The notes under the pieces are model-generated. The model was not told the origin of the DNA. It searched no databases and saw only the letters and a list, made by a program, of their open reading frames with translations. 64,000 bases of DNA from Hypomyces perniciosus. Lineage: Eukaryota; Ascomycota; Sordariomycetes; Hypocreales; Hypocreaceae. Shown here in pieces: positions 1-13,466 of this stretch (positions are counted from its first letter, which is position 1; the number at the start of each line of letters is the position of its first letter). The DNA lies in NCBI GenBank assembly GCA_008477525.1, contig SPDT01000003.1, positions 3,162,001 to 3,226,000 of the forward strand. The letters run 5' to 3'. Made by a program: the position numbers and the translations under genes.

Positions 1-284
1 AAGGCATATATCTTAATACTATTATATAGGGTAAAATATATATAGCAGTTAATAAAGTCGGAGAGATATAGGCTATAATAGTTAATGCATTAGGGGGGCC
101 ATTAATACTTTTCTCTTTCTTTAAGTATATAATTATATTTACTGCAGTTCTTGCACCTTAATATCCTAGTCTAACCCTTTAGGTTATAAAAGCCTAAGCA
201 TTAATTGCATTAAATAATTGTATCTTTTCTAATCTATATCTCTGCTAAAGTAAAGGTGCTAAACAGCTTAAAGCCTGCATATAC

Positions 285-689
285 TATGTCGAGGGGGAAT
301 TAGCACTCCAAAACACACATATAACATATACATACACCTACACACAATGACTGGTATCGAGCGCGGGAACCGCGCTCCTAATAAAACCACGAAGCGGCAA
401 TTAAGTAATATAGGGGCTAAAAAGATACTGCGGATTATTTAATTATAATGCCGGCAGCTAAAAGTAACTAACAGTTACCTTTATACGCCTCAGCGACTAT
501 ATTTTTACAGGTAGGGTTATATATTAAAGGGGGAAGAAGGTTATTATTTATTAAACTAGGTCTATCTATATATCTTTATACTCTTGTGTTTTTTTAATCC
601 AGTAACTGCTTAAATAAGCAGCTAACCTTTCTTAGGTAAGCTAATAAAAAAAATGCTAGTGTATTAGGCATATTAGTTACCCCTAATAA
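285..689 (-). repeat. Gypsy LTR, left (3' LTR of the minus-strand element)
   Basis: This copy begins TATGTCGAGGGGG and ends ACCCCTAATAA; the better-preserved ends of the family are TTTGTCGAGGGGG and CCCCCGACAA. It aligns end to end with 11,256-11,661, 11,904-12,294 and 22,993-23,400. Differences are mostly C/T and G/A, as in RIP. A perfect GC-rich inverted repeat lies at 359-377. Confidence 0.8.
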
Positions 690-3600
690 AACCTTCCCTA
701 TAAGTATTCGCGAATAAAAGTAGCGAATCTCGATAAAACACTTTTCCTATTAATCCCCCTAATACCAGTAAAATAACATTTAAGGAAAATGTAAATAATA
801 TAGGAAAGTAGCGGAAAGAGTGTTATTAAAAGAAAAGAAAAAGGGAAAGAAAATCAAAAGCAGAACTACTGCCGTTTATATTACTAATTCCTCTTTATTT
901 AATCTATATTAAATTATTCCCTTCCTATTAAAATTATTATAATTAAATAATCCCCTTTTATTAATCTCTTTATCGCCGGGCATTTTAAGCTGCTATCCGC
1001 TTATCTTGTATTAGTTATCCTATTGTTTATATAGGTGTATAAACTTATTCTCGGATATTATCTTAAGCCGATTCGTCTATTAGCCTAGGTAGGGTTAGGC
1101 TGCAGTATATATCTAAGGCTGTAATTTGCTAGACCCAGGAATATTAAAGTGTAGTTTTCCCTATTACTGCTGTAAAGGCTACTATTATAGCTTGCCCTCT
1201 TTTGCCTAGTTTTAAGAAAGCCTTTTTATTATCTTTAATTGCTTGCTGGTTAGGTTTAATAGTAATTCCTAAAACTCTTTTATCTTCTAAGTTTTAGTTA
1301 TCCTTTAATATATTAAAAGAGCTACTACTTTCTTTAAAGGAAACTAACTCTGCGTTTAAGGTTTTAGTATTATTAGCAATAGCTGGTATAGTTAGCGGGG
1401 GTCTTATAGGTTATAGTATTACTAAGAAATGCATTAACCTACTTTTAATTGCTAATCCTGCTACTATTTTTGCAAAAGACACTGCTTATATTGCTAGGCT
1501 AGCAGTATTATTTTATTTTTTCACTACTAATACTATTTATAAAGTAAAAGAGAATACTTTTTTTTTCCTTTACTGTAACTGGCTTAGCTATATAGCTAAA
1601 GGTATAGGTATTGTTAGTGTAGGAAGTTGTATTTTAGGTACTGGCTACTGTTATTAAAATCTTCTTTAAATGCTTAAAGGTAAAAAAGTAATTAATTATT
1701 AAAAAAGACTATTATTATAATAAATTAACCTATTCTCCTTTATAGGGTTATTTACTAATACTTTTAGGTTAGCTAGGCATTAACTATTAATCTTTATTAT
1801 ATTCCTTTTATAAGTTATTTTAAAAAGAGCCTATTAGCTTTAATTTAACTTAATTAAATAGTATTTAATTAAAAAAGGTAGGATATTTTTAAAATTTATT
1901 TTAAAATTTATAATAGTAAGTTTATTTTCTGTTAAAGATTAATATAAAACCTAAATAATATCTATATAGCTTTTAGCTAAGTATTTAAAGTATAGGTACT
2001 AGCATTAATCCTAAAGTAGAAGTTTAAATCCCTTTAAGTTAATTATTCTATACTTTTTAAAGTTAAAGGAGATAGGGATCCTGCTTAAAGGTCCTGCTAG
2101 TTAACTTAATTTAACGCTAATAAGTCTATAAAGCGTTTACTAGATCTAAAATAGGCTTAAATAGCTATATTTATTAGCTCTAGGTTGTTCTGTATATAGG
2201 ACTATATAAAAGCTAAATAAATAGGGAAATCCGGCTTTTTTAACTATATAGGCCAATAAATCGAGGAACTACTGCACTCAGCGCTCGCAATTATATCTAT
2301 AAAAGTTAAAGTAGTAAAGGTACCTGCATTTATTAAAAATATAAGTATACTAATGCTTAAGGAAATAAATTAACCCTATAAAAATTTATTATCCTTTAAT
2401 AAAGTGCTGGAAATTCTATAGTCTATTAAAAATATTAAAAGCTTAAAATACTATTTAATTAAAGGTAAAAGTACCCTTAAAAGTATCTCTAAGTATTATT
2501 ATTTTAACTTAAGCTATTTTAATAGTTGCTAGTCCTTTTACTATTATATAAAATATTACCTTTAAAGTAAAGTTTAATATTTATTTTTTATAGGAAAAGT
2601 TATATAAAAAGTTATAAATATCTTTAATATAAAAGCATTATTTATTTACCTTAAAGTTAAGTATTAATATAAAATTCTTATAGTAAATATAATTTAAAGT
2701 AATTATTATTTTAACTAATAGTTATAGGTAGCTAATAGTATATTAATTAAATTAAAGGTAGATTTATAATAGTTAATAGCTATATTAACTTATAATAAAA
2801 TTAATAGTAAAGTTTTGTTTATTTAGCTTAAAGAAGTTCTTAGCGCAGCTTAAGGATATTTAGCTAATATAGTAAAAGAGTAAAGTTTTTATTTTATCTT
2901 TTATAGGCCAGAAAAATAAAGTAAAAGGGTAAAGGTTTTTCTTTAAATAGGATATTATAATAGAGAAGGAAGAAAGGTATAATTAAATGGTTTTAAAGCA
3001 GGATTTAAAGTAAAAGTAATATTTTAGTTATAGTAAAACAAGATTAAGTTTAGGTAAATAAAGAGAAGAAAAAGAGGTAAAGTATAATATTATTTTTATC
3101 TTTTTATCGGTATAGGTATATAGTTTAATATACAGGGTAGTTTCTTTATTATACATAAATTACTATTCTTTTAAAGTAGCCTCTATAACTTGTTTATTTT
3201 TTTATCTTCCTTTCTCTCTCTCTCTTTTCTTTTCTTTTTAATCTTTCTTTAGCTATTATTTAATTATAAAAGATCCCGCTAAAAAAGCCTATTATTAATT
3301 GCCTAATATAGCTGACTTTATTAATATACCTGTTATAGGCAAGAAAACCTTTAGCGAGATTTCTTTATCCTAGAAAGGTTAAACCTAGCTTTATCTCTCT
3401 ACTTAGCTGTTTACCCCGGATAAAGCTTTAATAAATAGGTATTATTTAATTGGTATCCTTATTTTAACTTTATTTAAATTTAAAAGTATTTTACTATTTA
3501 AATGATAGGTAGTATTAATATTAGTTGGTTAAATTTACTAATTTATTTAAAAATTACTTTCTCTTTTTTATTTATACTATCCTTATCGCTCTTATTGTTT

Positions 3601-6259
3601 ATAAAAGGTTATACCCTTAAAGAATATTTTTAGCGCTATACTTTTAAAGGCTTTTAGTTATATCTTTAAAACGTTACGCGCGCTATTAAAAGAAAGCTTC
3701 TTAAGCCTATCTATATCCCAGCAGAGATTTTATATATTTATAGGTAATTCTTTTATACTCTTTTTAAGCGGATAAAGTATATTAAAGCCTTATTTATATT
3801 ATTCTATAGACAGCGCAATCCTTAATTCTACTAGGGGTGCCTTTAAACTTAATTTATTACTGTTATAACTGCTAAAGAATATATCTTATTCCCTTTTTAT
3901 AACTGTATCTTTATCCTAGGTTTTTAATAAAAGGACTATTTAAATTGCCTTTAGTCTAAGGCCTCTTTTTATACTTAGCGACATTTTCCTAGTTACTAGC
4001 CTTAATAAAGTAACCAAATATAGCTACTACTTTCCTTAAGAAGCATTAAATACCTACTTTTATTAGGCTAGTAGTCTCTAGCTATTTTAATCCTTTAATA
4101 GCCCTTTATTTTATAAAAGACTTTCTTTATCTTAAAGGAAATAAAAAGGCAGAAAGTTAAGCGATTTAGCAGGTTTAGAAGTTTATTTTAGCTTTTGCTA
4201 TTAAAAAATAAACAGTTAATAGGGAAATATAGTTAATAAATTATTTAATTTTACAGTTCTTTTCCTTATAGTATACCTAAGTTATATTTTTTATAGGCGG
4301 GGCAGTAGACTTTAATTAGCAGCTGTCTCTTCCCCCTTAAAAACAATACCTAGCAGCTGTTTTTTAAAAACATTACCGCTTATCCTCCCTTATATATCCT
4401 TTATATAAAGGTAATTATCCCGACTTATCTAGTTTATTCCAGGAATAGCCACTTTAAAGTATTATAAAGGACTGCGTTTTAGTCAGAATATCTCTTTTTC
4501 CTTTAATTTATAAATATATACCCTAATTCTCAGCCAGACTATTTAATTTTATTAACTATATATTCCTTTAATAGTTAAGGAGTTACTATAAAGCTTTTTA
4601 AGTTTTTAATTATTAATAACCTTAATTATCGCTTTATTAACTGCTTTATCTTTAAGTAAATCCTTATCTGCCTTTAGGTCTTAATCTATAAAAGTCTCCT
4701 TATTATTTTTAGCTATTTACTAGCTAAATTTATCTTTTATAAACTTCTTTAAATATTCACTTAAATAAATTTTATTAAATAAGACTTTATTTAATATTTT
4801 TAGTTTATATACTTTTATTATATCTGCTTAAAACTTAATCCTAAATAGGCTTAGCTAATATATCCTTAGTTTTATATCTTTTAAAAGGTCCTTTTAGCGC
4901 TTTATATTATAGAGTAAAACAAGGTTATTAAAGAGGAGTAGTTTACCTGCTTTTTACAGTAAATATTAATTATTGGTATCTATCCTTTTAGCTAATATTT
5001 AGCGAAATACAGTTACTCTCTCTTAGGCTATTTTAATATCTCCCTCTTTTCTTTCAAATATATAGATACACGCTATTAATTAATCTTTTATTATATAAAC
5101 TTTATCTTAATCAATTAACTGCCAAGTAAGTAATTTCACCTTTAAAGGAAAAATCGGTTCCTAGCTAAACAATAAATAAAATGCAGAATACTTTATCAAG
5201 CTTTTTACTATATATCTATCAGCTATAATCGCTTTATCTAAGTTCTAGAACTACTTTTTATTAAGCCTAGCCATTTTTACTAATGCTAATATTAAACTTT
5301 AATAGCTAACCTTTACTGCAGCATTAACTTTAAAGTTATATACTAATATCTAAATAATTTTAACTTTTAGATTAATTAATACCTTTAAGAGTATTTTTTT
5401 TATTTCCAGTCCCTTATCTATAATAGCCTAAATTATTATATTAAATTAATATATTTATTTAAATTTAAACTTTATTATTACTGCTAATAATAAAGTAGGT
5501 ATAGGTTCCACTTCTATTTATTTATAAAAGTTATATCTTCCTTTAAATAAATAGATATATTTATAATTACTTAGGATATATTAGGTATTAAAATGGACCT
5601 TCTCTATAGGCCTGGTTAGTTTTATTGCGATAGCTGGCTCCCTAAAGCGGTGTAGATTAAAGCCTTAATACTGGGGGCATAATGTAACTGCCTTATATAC
5701 ATTGTCCTATATTTGCGGCCACCAGTATCTTTCCTTCAGGAACCGGAAAGTTACCTCTCGGCCTTTATAGCCTATTTTAGCGTAGCACTGCTAAATAGCT
5801 GTTTTCCTTAGTCTACTTCCAGGGGGCGTCTTTCTTCAATAGGGTCATTAAGGGCTTAGTAATCCACGCGAAATATTCGATCTAGTATTTATAGTAGCCA
5901 ACTAAACTAAGGAAAGATTAAACTTTATTAATAGTCTTACAGTTCTCTTATTCTTTGATTTTAATAATTTTACCTATAGCCAATTAGCGCCCTTTTATTC
6001 TATACAGGTACCCTACTAACTTAGCAGATTCTTAATAAAAGATTAATTTTACTGCCGAAATTATATATCCTAATAGTTTAATATTTACTAGGGTTTTATC
6101 TAGGTTTTGCAGATACTCTAAGATATAGCATTAAACCCTAGGTATTGCTTTTTTACCGCTATATATAGACTTTAAACCTTATACTATAATATTATTTAAA
6201 AATAGTTAATAAACTATAAGTATAAAATTAAATAATATTTAAAGAATAATATACTGAAA

Positions 6260-6550
6260 TTATACTATTAAGTTTATAGCGCCTATTAAAAAAATACAGT
6301 ATCTTAAAAGGCCAATAAGGCTTATAAATATAGTTATATCTCGGCTTTTTTTATTAAAAGGGATTTAATTATAGCCTAAGAAAAAGTTTAGTAATAATAG
6401 TATTATATAACCCGTGAAGTCCTCGCTAAATTAGTCTGCGCTTAAGGGAATAAAAGTATCCCTAATAGTTACCTTATTTATCTATATAATAGAGTTAATA
6501 AAGTAAAGGCCGCCATTTTTCTTTTATATTAGGAAAAACAGGTTTCTATA
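6260..6550 (-). pseudogene. Gypsy reverse transcriptase remnant
   Basis: The minus-strand translation gives, with scattered stops, an order of motifs typical of Ty3/Gypsy reverse transcriptase: a KKNGG block, a VTIRD block, a TGYIILLLLNFFLGYN stretch that corresponds to the palm segment around the first catalytic region, a KSRD block and a GLLRY-type block. The reading frame is broken by TAA and TAG codons at positions where the family has coding residues. No intact active protein is encoded. This is the clearest evidence for the class and orientation of the 285-11,661 element. Confidence 0.7.
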
Positions 6551-9500
6551 TAGCCTATAGCCTTCCTTTAAAAGACCTTTTTTAATATATACTTATAGCA
6601 AGTTAATTATTTTCTTCTCTATACCTTTAAAGATTAAGATATCACTGCTCTGCTAAATATTATACTTTACTATATAAATAGTCTATAGTAAGGCAATCTT
6701 AAAGTCCAGCTTTCTATATTCTATAAAATCCCAGGAAAGTGCTATTTCCCTGTTTTTTAAGATCTGCATTAAAATCTCGGTTTCTTATATTGTTAGTTTC
6801 CCTTTTACTGTCTTTAAGATCGCTGCCAGGCAGTCTAATATAAGTCTTAACTTAGCTTTAATTGGTAAAAACTTTAGTATAATATATTCAGCGAATAAGG
6901 TATTAAAGTTTAAATTATCCTTAACTTTATCTTACTTTTTCTATTTCTAATAAAGACTTTTAATAGGAATAAAACTATTAAATAAAGCATTATTTATTAA
7001 ATAGATTTTTATGCCTTTCTTTTTATATATAGTATTAGTTTTAATCTACTTATACTTCTGCACTTTCCTTTAAAACCTTCTCCTTTATTCCTTTACTTTT
7101 TCAAATTCCTTTACTGCTTTCTTTATTACTTTTATTTAATCTTTTAATTTATCGGCTAATAATAGCTAAATTAAATCCTTTTTAGCTTACTTTAATAATC
7201 TATATAAAACCTCCTCTTTAAAAGTAAGGTAAAGGTTTTCTAAGCTTTTTTCTGCTTTATTAACTTTATATTTAGATATAAAATTAATATTTATTTTAGC
7301 TTTAGGTTATATAATGCCTTTATTTTATATTTTTAATAAATAGCTTTAGCAGTTAAAGTAATAACTTAAATATTCCTTATTCTGTATTTTATATATAAAT
7401 CCTTATTCTTTAGCATATAATTAAATATTAACTGCGCAGCTTAAATAAATAGTATTTTAAAGATAAAAGGCATTAAGATATTATTAGGTATAATATAAAA
7501 TCTAGCTGCTATCTAGGCATTGCCTATATATACCTAAATAACAGTTTCGCTATATATATTTACTTGCCTATTATTAAATACAGTATTAACTACTTTATAG
7601 GAGTATATTATTATACTATATTTTATAGCCAGTTAATAAAAAATAATATTTCCCTTTAACCTTAAATCTATAAATACTTTAATAAATATACTATTAGGCT
7701 TTTTTAAATATACTTATATTTACAGTAGGTCTTATAAATAGCAGAGGATCTTTCCTATTTAAACTATATAAATCTAGGTTATAAACTTCTATAACCAATT
7801 TACCTTATAGTTAATAGCTATATATAGTTACTCTAGCTTATAAAAATATATTTCTAAAGGTAATAATAAGTTTAGGCCTTTAAGATTAAATAACTCTTTA
7901 TTTAACAATCCCTCTGCTAATAAGGGTTATAAGGTTATAGTTTTAAAAGGTTAGTTTTATAGTAACTAAATAACTTATATAGTTAGTTCTATATATATAG
8001 CTATTATATCTAATCTTTTTAATAGTTTTTCCTTTAAAGGATATTTATATATAGAGATAGACATTACTTAATATAAAGTATATTTAAAGATAGTTAAGTT
8101 GGTTTTCCTATAAAATTATATTTTAGCAATCTTTTATAATTTTGCAATTAAGTCTGCTTTTAAGGCGTTTGCGAGTTTTGGAATAGCATTTAAAAGAGTG
8201 TTAGTCTTAAGCTTAATTGCGTTATCTAGAATTGCTACTTGGATTATTATTTTGGCTTGCTTTGCTTTTAGTAATTCCTTTTTATTTTTAGCGCTTTCAG
8301 TTCCGCCTTTTTTATTGCATCGCGGTTTAGATAGTATAGCCTTTAAGGTTATAGGTATAGGGTCTAAATACAGTTGCTTTTTCTTAATTGGTTTTTCCAC
8401 CTAAGGCAGTAATAGCTCCTCTTTAGCTTACTTATCTGCCTTATTAATTATATAAATACACTTTTATCCTTTACTAGTTATAGGGTTAGCGAGGAGAGTT
8501 TAATTAAATAATTCCTTAGTTAAACTAGCCTAGTTATATTTATTTAAAGGTTTTTCCAGGGAGGCTGTTTTAGCTAGGTTTATAGAAAAAACTTTAACCC
8601 TTTCTGCTTATATATTATCCCTTTTTTCAATAATTATTTAATCTTTGCCTATAAAGTATATAATATTTATTATTAATCCCTTTATAGGAATTATATTTAA
8701 CCTTTATAGTGCCTAGATTTTAAATATCTCCCTATACACTACTTTATTATAAATAATACTAAAGAGTTTAGCCTTATAAGTAGTTGGTTTTTAGTTAAAG
8801 AAGCCAGGTTTTATCTTTTTTATAAATAACAGGCTTAAAGAAACCTTATTCTAAGCTCCAAATAATTCTACCTAAAGCGCTAGTATGTTTTATATATAGG
8901 TTTTAACAGTTATAACTAATATAATAAATTAAGGCGGGATTAAGGTTTTCCGCGGGCTTACTTAAGCTATTTTTACTACTAGGTTATATATTATAAACCT
9001 ATAGCCTTTATTATAGGTTAACTTGGTATAGTTTTAAGGAAAATAATCTTTATTTTTATAATACTAGCAGTATTTAATATTAATAACTGCCTTTAAGTAA
9101 TTAATAAAGAAAGTATTTAATATATTATTATATAAAGGGTTTATTATATTAATATTATTAATAGTAATTATTAAAGTAAAAAGTCTTTATTTAAGTTTAT
9201 TGCTATTAATAGTAATACAATAATATTCTCTTTCTTTTAGGTTAATTGCTGTTTCCTTTTACTAAAAGAGTTAAATTGCTAGTTTATTAAATTTTTTAAA
9301 TAAAGCGTTTATTTAATCTTTAAGCTATAAAGTTATAGTTAATTCTATAAGTTTAGGCTATTTTTCTTTTCGCTTTTTTATCCTTAGGCTTAACTTTAAC
9401 TCAGATAAATCTAATAAATCCCTAATCTTAAATAGTCTTTTATTAAACTCCTAAAAATAGGCTCTTTAAATATTAAGCTATACTAGTATTTTATTATAGA

Positions 9501-11255
9501 AAAGTATTTAAACTTTAATATATACTAGATCTTTAAAATTATTAATTTCTTTAATCCCTTTAAAAGCTATTACTAACTAAAGCAGCTCTAGTAGTATTAC
9601 TTTCGCGATATTATAAAAATACAGTATTACTATCCTTTAATTTTTCTTATTAAGCTTTTAATAGAGATATTAATATTAAAGTAACTAATCTATTATAGAC
9701 TATATTCCTATAGGTTTATAGCGATAAAGGTTTTAAAGTTATACTATATATAATTCCAATTAATCCTTATTTTATTACTTATAGTATTATAAAAGTTTTT
9801 TCTTTATTTTATCTTAGCTAGTGCTTTCTTTAATAAAAATCTAAACTATCTTTTATTCCTTTACTTTTATAAACAGTTCCAGGTACTTCCTTTAATCTTT
9901 AATTAAAATTCCTTAATCTTTTATTTTTTTACTTATAATTTCTCAGGAATTAAAATATATTCTTACTATTAAATTTACTTATAAGGTTAGTCCTTATTAG
10001 TAGCTTTATACCTTAGATATTTTTAAAGGCTTAAGTAAAGAAAAGGAACTTTTAGGATAATAACTTCCCTTTTTCTGCTAAAGAGCCTAATCTTTCCTTA
10101 AATTTTATTATAATAGATATAGATATTATTAATACTAGGTTAAGTATATAATTAAATAATTCTTTAAATTAAAGGGTTAAAGACAGAGTTATATCTAATA
10201 TCCCAGTAAAAAAAGGTTATTAGTTTAATTTAGACTCTTTTACTTTAAGTTAAAGTAAATTATTAAAGTTTTAATTAAATAGTTCTTTAGTAAAAAAATA
10301 CCCTTTCTTTTATAGATTAAAGTTATCCGATTTAAATAACTGGCCTTTAAAAGAGTATTCTTCTCTTAGCTGAAAAAAAGATATATTCTTTTAATAATAA
10401 AGCTATAGCAATATATTCTATTAATATAAAGAGTTTTTTCGCAAAGAAGAAAGGTTGCGTTTATTTATCTAGGATAAAGAAATTAACTAGTCTTTTAAAG
10501 ATAGCTTCCTGCATTAATACTGGTTGCAAGATATTAGGTTATTATTATTTTTATATCTTCTTTAAATATCTTTAATATAAGTAAAGACAGCCTATATACT
10601 AGAGATTATAAAAGCAGTAAAAATAATACTTTTATTTAAAGTTAAGAAAAACCTAGCCAGGAATATTAGTAAAATTAAAATAAAGTCTCTATACTAGGAG
10701 ATTAAATAATTAATATATCCCTTATTAGCCCTTTATAGCTATTCCACCTATTAACCTACCCGCTAGTAAATGAAATAGGGGTTATAATAGTATATTAATA
10801 GTTTAAGGGGGCTTAGGTTATATAGTATTAACTGTTTTACCTATATATTTGCTTTTACTATAGCGACTAGTCTTTCAGTAATTTTCTTTAAAATTTTAAC
10901 TTTTAATTAACAGGTATTATCAACTAATAGTTTTTTAAGGTTTTACTCTTTTATTATATTTTAGCGCATTATACCTAGATTAACTAATCCTAATATCTTT
11001 TCGGAAATTGCAACTAGATAACCTGCATTTTTAAAGTTAAATATTATATTAATCTATATTAAATAGTTATAGAAAGGGTTTTAGGCTATTTCCTTTAGCT
11101 AATTGTCTTATATTTATATAAAGACTAAGTCAAGCTAGCCTATAATTCTATTAATAGTTAAGTGAAGGTAGGTCTTAGTAGCAGTATAAAAGTGCCCTCA
11201 GTGATTACTTTTTAGAATGCAATCCCTGAGATTTCCCCCTATCTCGGTCACTAGT

Positions 11256-11661
11256 TTTATTAAAGGGGAATTGGCACTCTAAAACATATATACAATACAC
11301 ACACACACCTATATATAACAACTGGTATCAAGCGCGGGAACCGCGCTCCTAACAGAACCATAAAGCAGCGATTAAGTAATATAAGGGCTAAAAAGATACT
11401 GCGGATCATTTGATTATAATGCCGGCAGCCAAAAACAACCAACGGTTACCTTTATATACCTCAGCGACTGTGTTTTCACAGGTGGGGTTATATATTAAAG
11501 GGGGAAAAAGGTTATTGTTTATTAAACTAGGTCTATCTGTATATCTTTATACTCCCGTGCTTACCTAATCCAGTAGCTGCTTAAATAAACAGCCAACCTT
11601 TCTCAGGTAAGCTAACAAGAAAAAATACTGGTGCGTTAGGCATTTCAGTTACCCCCGACAA
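11256..11661 (-). repeat. Gypsy LTR, right (5' LTR of the minus-strand element)
   Basis: This is the partner LTR of 285-689. Its left terminus has decayed: positions 11,256-11,268 read TTTATTAAAGGGG where the better-preserved copies have TTTGTCGAGGGGG, and all differences are transitions. The right terminus CCCCCGACAA is intact. The short reading frame across it is a by-product of LTR sequence. Confidence 0.8.
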
Positions 11662-11903
11662 AATACTTCTTCCTTAAATACTATAAATTAATTATATATA
11701 TTAATAGTTTTGCTAAAAGGCGTTTTCTAATAGAGTATTAAAAGGGACTTAGCCTATACCTGGTCCTATACCTTTATTAGGATTAATGCATTAATAAGGT
11801 ATATTCCTATAATATCGGTATAAGACTTAGGGACCCTTTATATAAGAAAACTCTTTTAAGTATTCGCTTTTTTAATCTTTATATTACTGGCCTTGGCGAC
11901 TGG

Positions 11904-12294
11904 TTTGTCGAGGGGGAATTAGCACTCTAAAATATACATACACCTACATACAACGACTAGCATCGAGCGCAGGAACCGCGCTCCTGACAGAACCACGAAG
12001 CGGCGATTAAGTAATATAGGGACTAAAAGATACTGCGGATCATTTAATCATAATGCAAGCAGCCAAAAGCAACCAACAGTTACCTTCATACACCTCAGCG
12101 ACTATATACTTACAGGTAGGGTTATATATTAAAGGGGGAAGAAGGTTACTCTTTATTAAACTAGGTCTATTTATACGTCTTTATACTCCTGTGCTTTCCT
12201 AATCCAGTAGCTGCTTAAATAAGCAGCCAACCTTTCTCAGGTAAGCTAAAAGGAAAAATGCGGGTGCGTTAGGCATGTCAGTTACCCCCAACAA
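11904..12294 (-). repeat. Solo Gypsy LTR with 5 bp target duplication
   Basis: This 391 bp LTR belongs to the same family as 285-689. It is flanked by perfect ACTGG duplications (11,899-11,903 and 12,295-12,299), and LINE A sequence resumes on both sides. No internal element sequence is present, so it is a solo LTR left by LTR-LTR recombination. Confidence 0.88.
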
Positions 12295-13466
12295 ACTGGC
12301 TTAAAGGCCAAGACTTTCTTTCTAATAATCTTATTTTTTATTTAAAGGGCGAAGCCTAACTTTACTTCCTAAAAGTAAGTAATATCTTTATTCCTAAAAC
12401 CTCCAATTTTAACAACTTTTTGCCTAACTCTAATAGCAGTAATCTTTTTCCAGCTATAATTTTAAAGGACCTAAAAGAAAATTCTATTATTAGTCTTCTT
12501 TATTATTACTGTTTATTTTAAGTTTATTTAGTGTTTTGCAATAAAAGCTAGCCTGCTATTATTTTAAAAGGTTAGTTATATCCTCTTTCTTTAAGGCAAA
12601 GGGTTTTTATCTATAGTGCTATTTCCAGCAGCGACTATAGCCTATATAACTTATTTCTGGCTATTAGTTAGCGGGGTAAAGGGAGGCCTGGTCCTGCCCT
12701 AAAAGTAAAGCTTTATTAATTATCATTTATTATCCTTCTAAGCAAATATATTAGCTAGTTAAATAATTGCTGGTTAAGCGGCAGGGGGATTCCTGCCTAA
12801 CTTTTCAGGGTTTACGAAGGCCCCTAAAGAAAAAAGGCCCTTAAAGGTATCTATAAATGCCTTACTTATTTATATAATAGCTAGGAAGTAGTATTTCCTT
12901 TAATACTTCACTAAATAATCGTTTATAGTTTAAGCTATTAAAAATAGAATTTCCTATTTAGCTTTTTAAATTATATTAATTTCTTTAATCTATGCGAAGA
13001 TTTTATAAGCTGCAGTAGACTGTTTACTGTTATTAAAGGCAGGTACTTTTATTAGCCTGCTTTAAAGGGAGGAAAAGAGGCCTTTTTAAATCCCTTTTAA
13101 AAAGAGAGAGATATTAGGTCTTATATTAAAGCTGAAATTAAGTTTAGGGATATTAATGTTAATATATTTATTGTCGATGCGGCGTTTTTTAAGTATAAGT
13201 GGGAGGACTATAGCCACCCTTTGCCCTAGGAGTAAAGGAGTGTTTTTTTTTTAAGTTACTGTAATGCTGCTTACCTAGCGGCAGCGAGGTTTAATTATCC
13301 CTAGTTTACTTAGAGTTTAATAGCGTTTACTATCTTTCATTAAATGCCTAGGGGGGGCGAGAGAGCGTTATTAAGCTTATTTTTCTTAATAGCTAGTTAA
13401 AAGGTTATGAATTTTAATGAGTAGGCACCTAAAAGGTGGGGTACCTGTAGGTGTAGGAGGGAAGCT

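Larger units (their letters stand above)
285..11661 (-). mobile_element. Full-length, decayed Gypsy LTR retrotransposon inside LINE A
   Basis: Two LTRs in the same orientation (285-689 and 11,256-11,661) enclose about 10.6 kb of AT-rich sequence. Minus-strand translation at about 6,260-6,550 shows a Gypsy-type reverse transcriptase with interspersed stops: fragments KKNGGLYFINS, NKVTIRDTFIPLSAD, FSEDFTGY and LIGLLRY read in order. A purine-rich stretch (minus-strand AGGGAAGG) sits just inside the left LTR, fitting a polypurine tract and a minus-strand element with its 5' LTR on the right. The flanks are TATAC on the left and AATAC on the right, a near-match to a 5 bp target duplication, and the LINE sequence is collinear across the insertion. 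At 11.4 kb it is long for a fungal Gypsy element, so an undetected nested insert or extra reading frame is possible. Confidence 0.75.
1..13466 (-). mobile_element. LINE A: Tad1-like LINE, 5' part, interrupted by Gypsy insertions
   Basis: This is a non-LTR retrotransposon on the minus strand whose 5' end lies near 13,466 and whose 3' end lies beyond the window start. The conserved 5' terminal block (13,425-13,466) is shared with LINE B (about 31,450-31,495), LINE C (about 40,060-40,104) and, inverted, LINE D (about 43,048-43,090). LINE sequence is present at 1-284, 11,662-11,903 and 12,295-13,466. The segments 1-284 and 11,662 onward line up with a continuous stretch of LINE B around 29,950-30,150, so the piece between them is an insertion. 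The copy is AT-rich with no usable reading frame, as expected after RIP-like mutation. Target duplications cannot be tested because the 3' end is outside the window. Confidence 0.7.

Noticed and set aside
8134..8404. 88-codon minus and 68-codon plus open frames inside the Gypsy element
   Set aside because: They overlap each other in AT-rich transposon sequence and show no convincing domain. The minus frame may be a relic of an element protein but cannot be supported as a gene.
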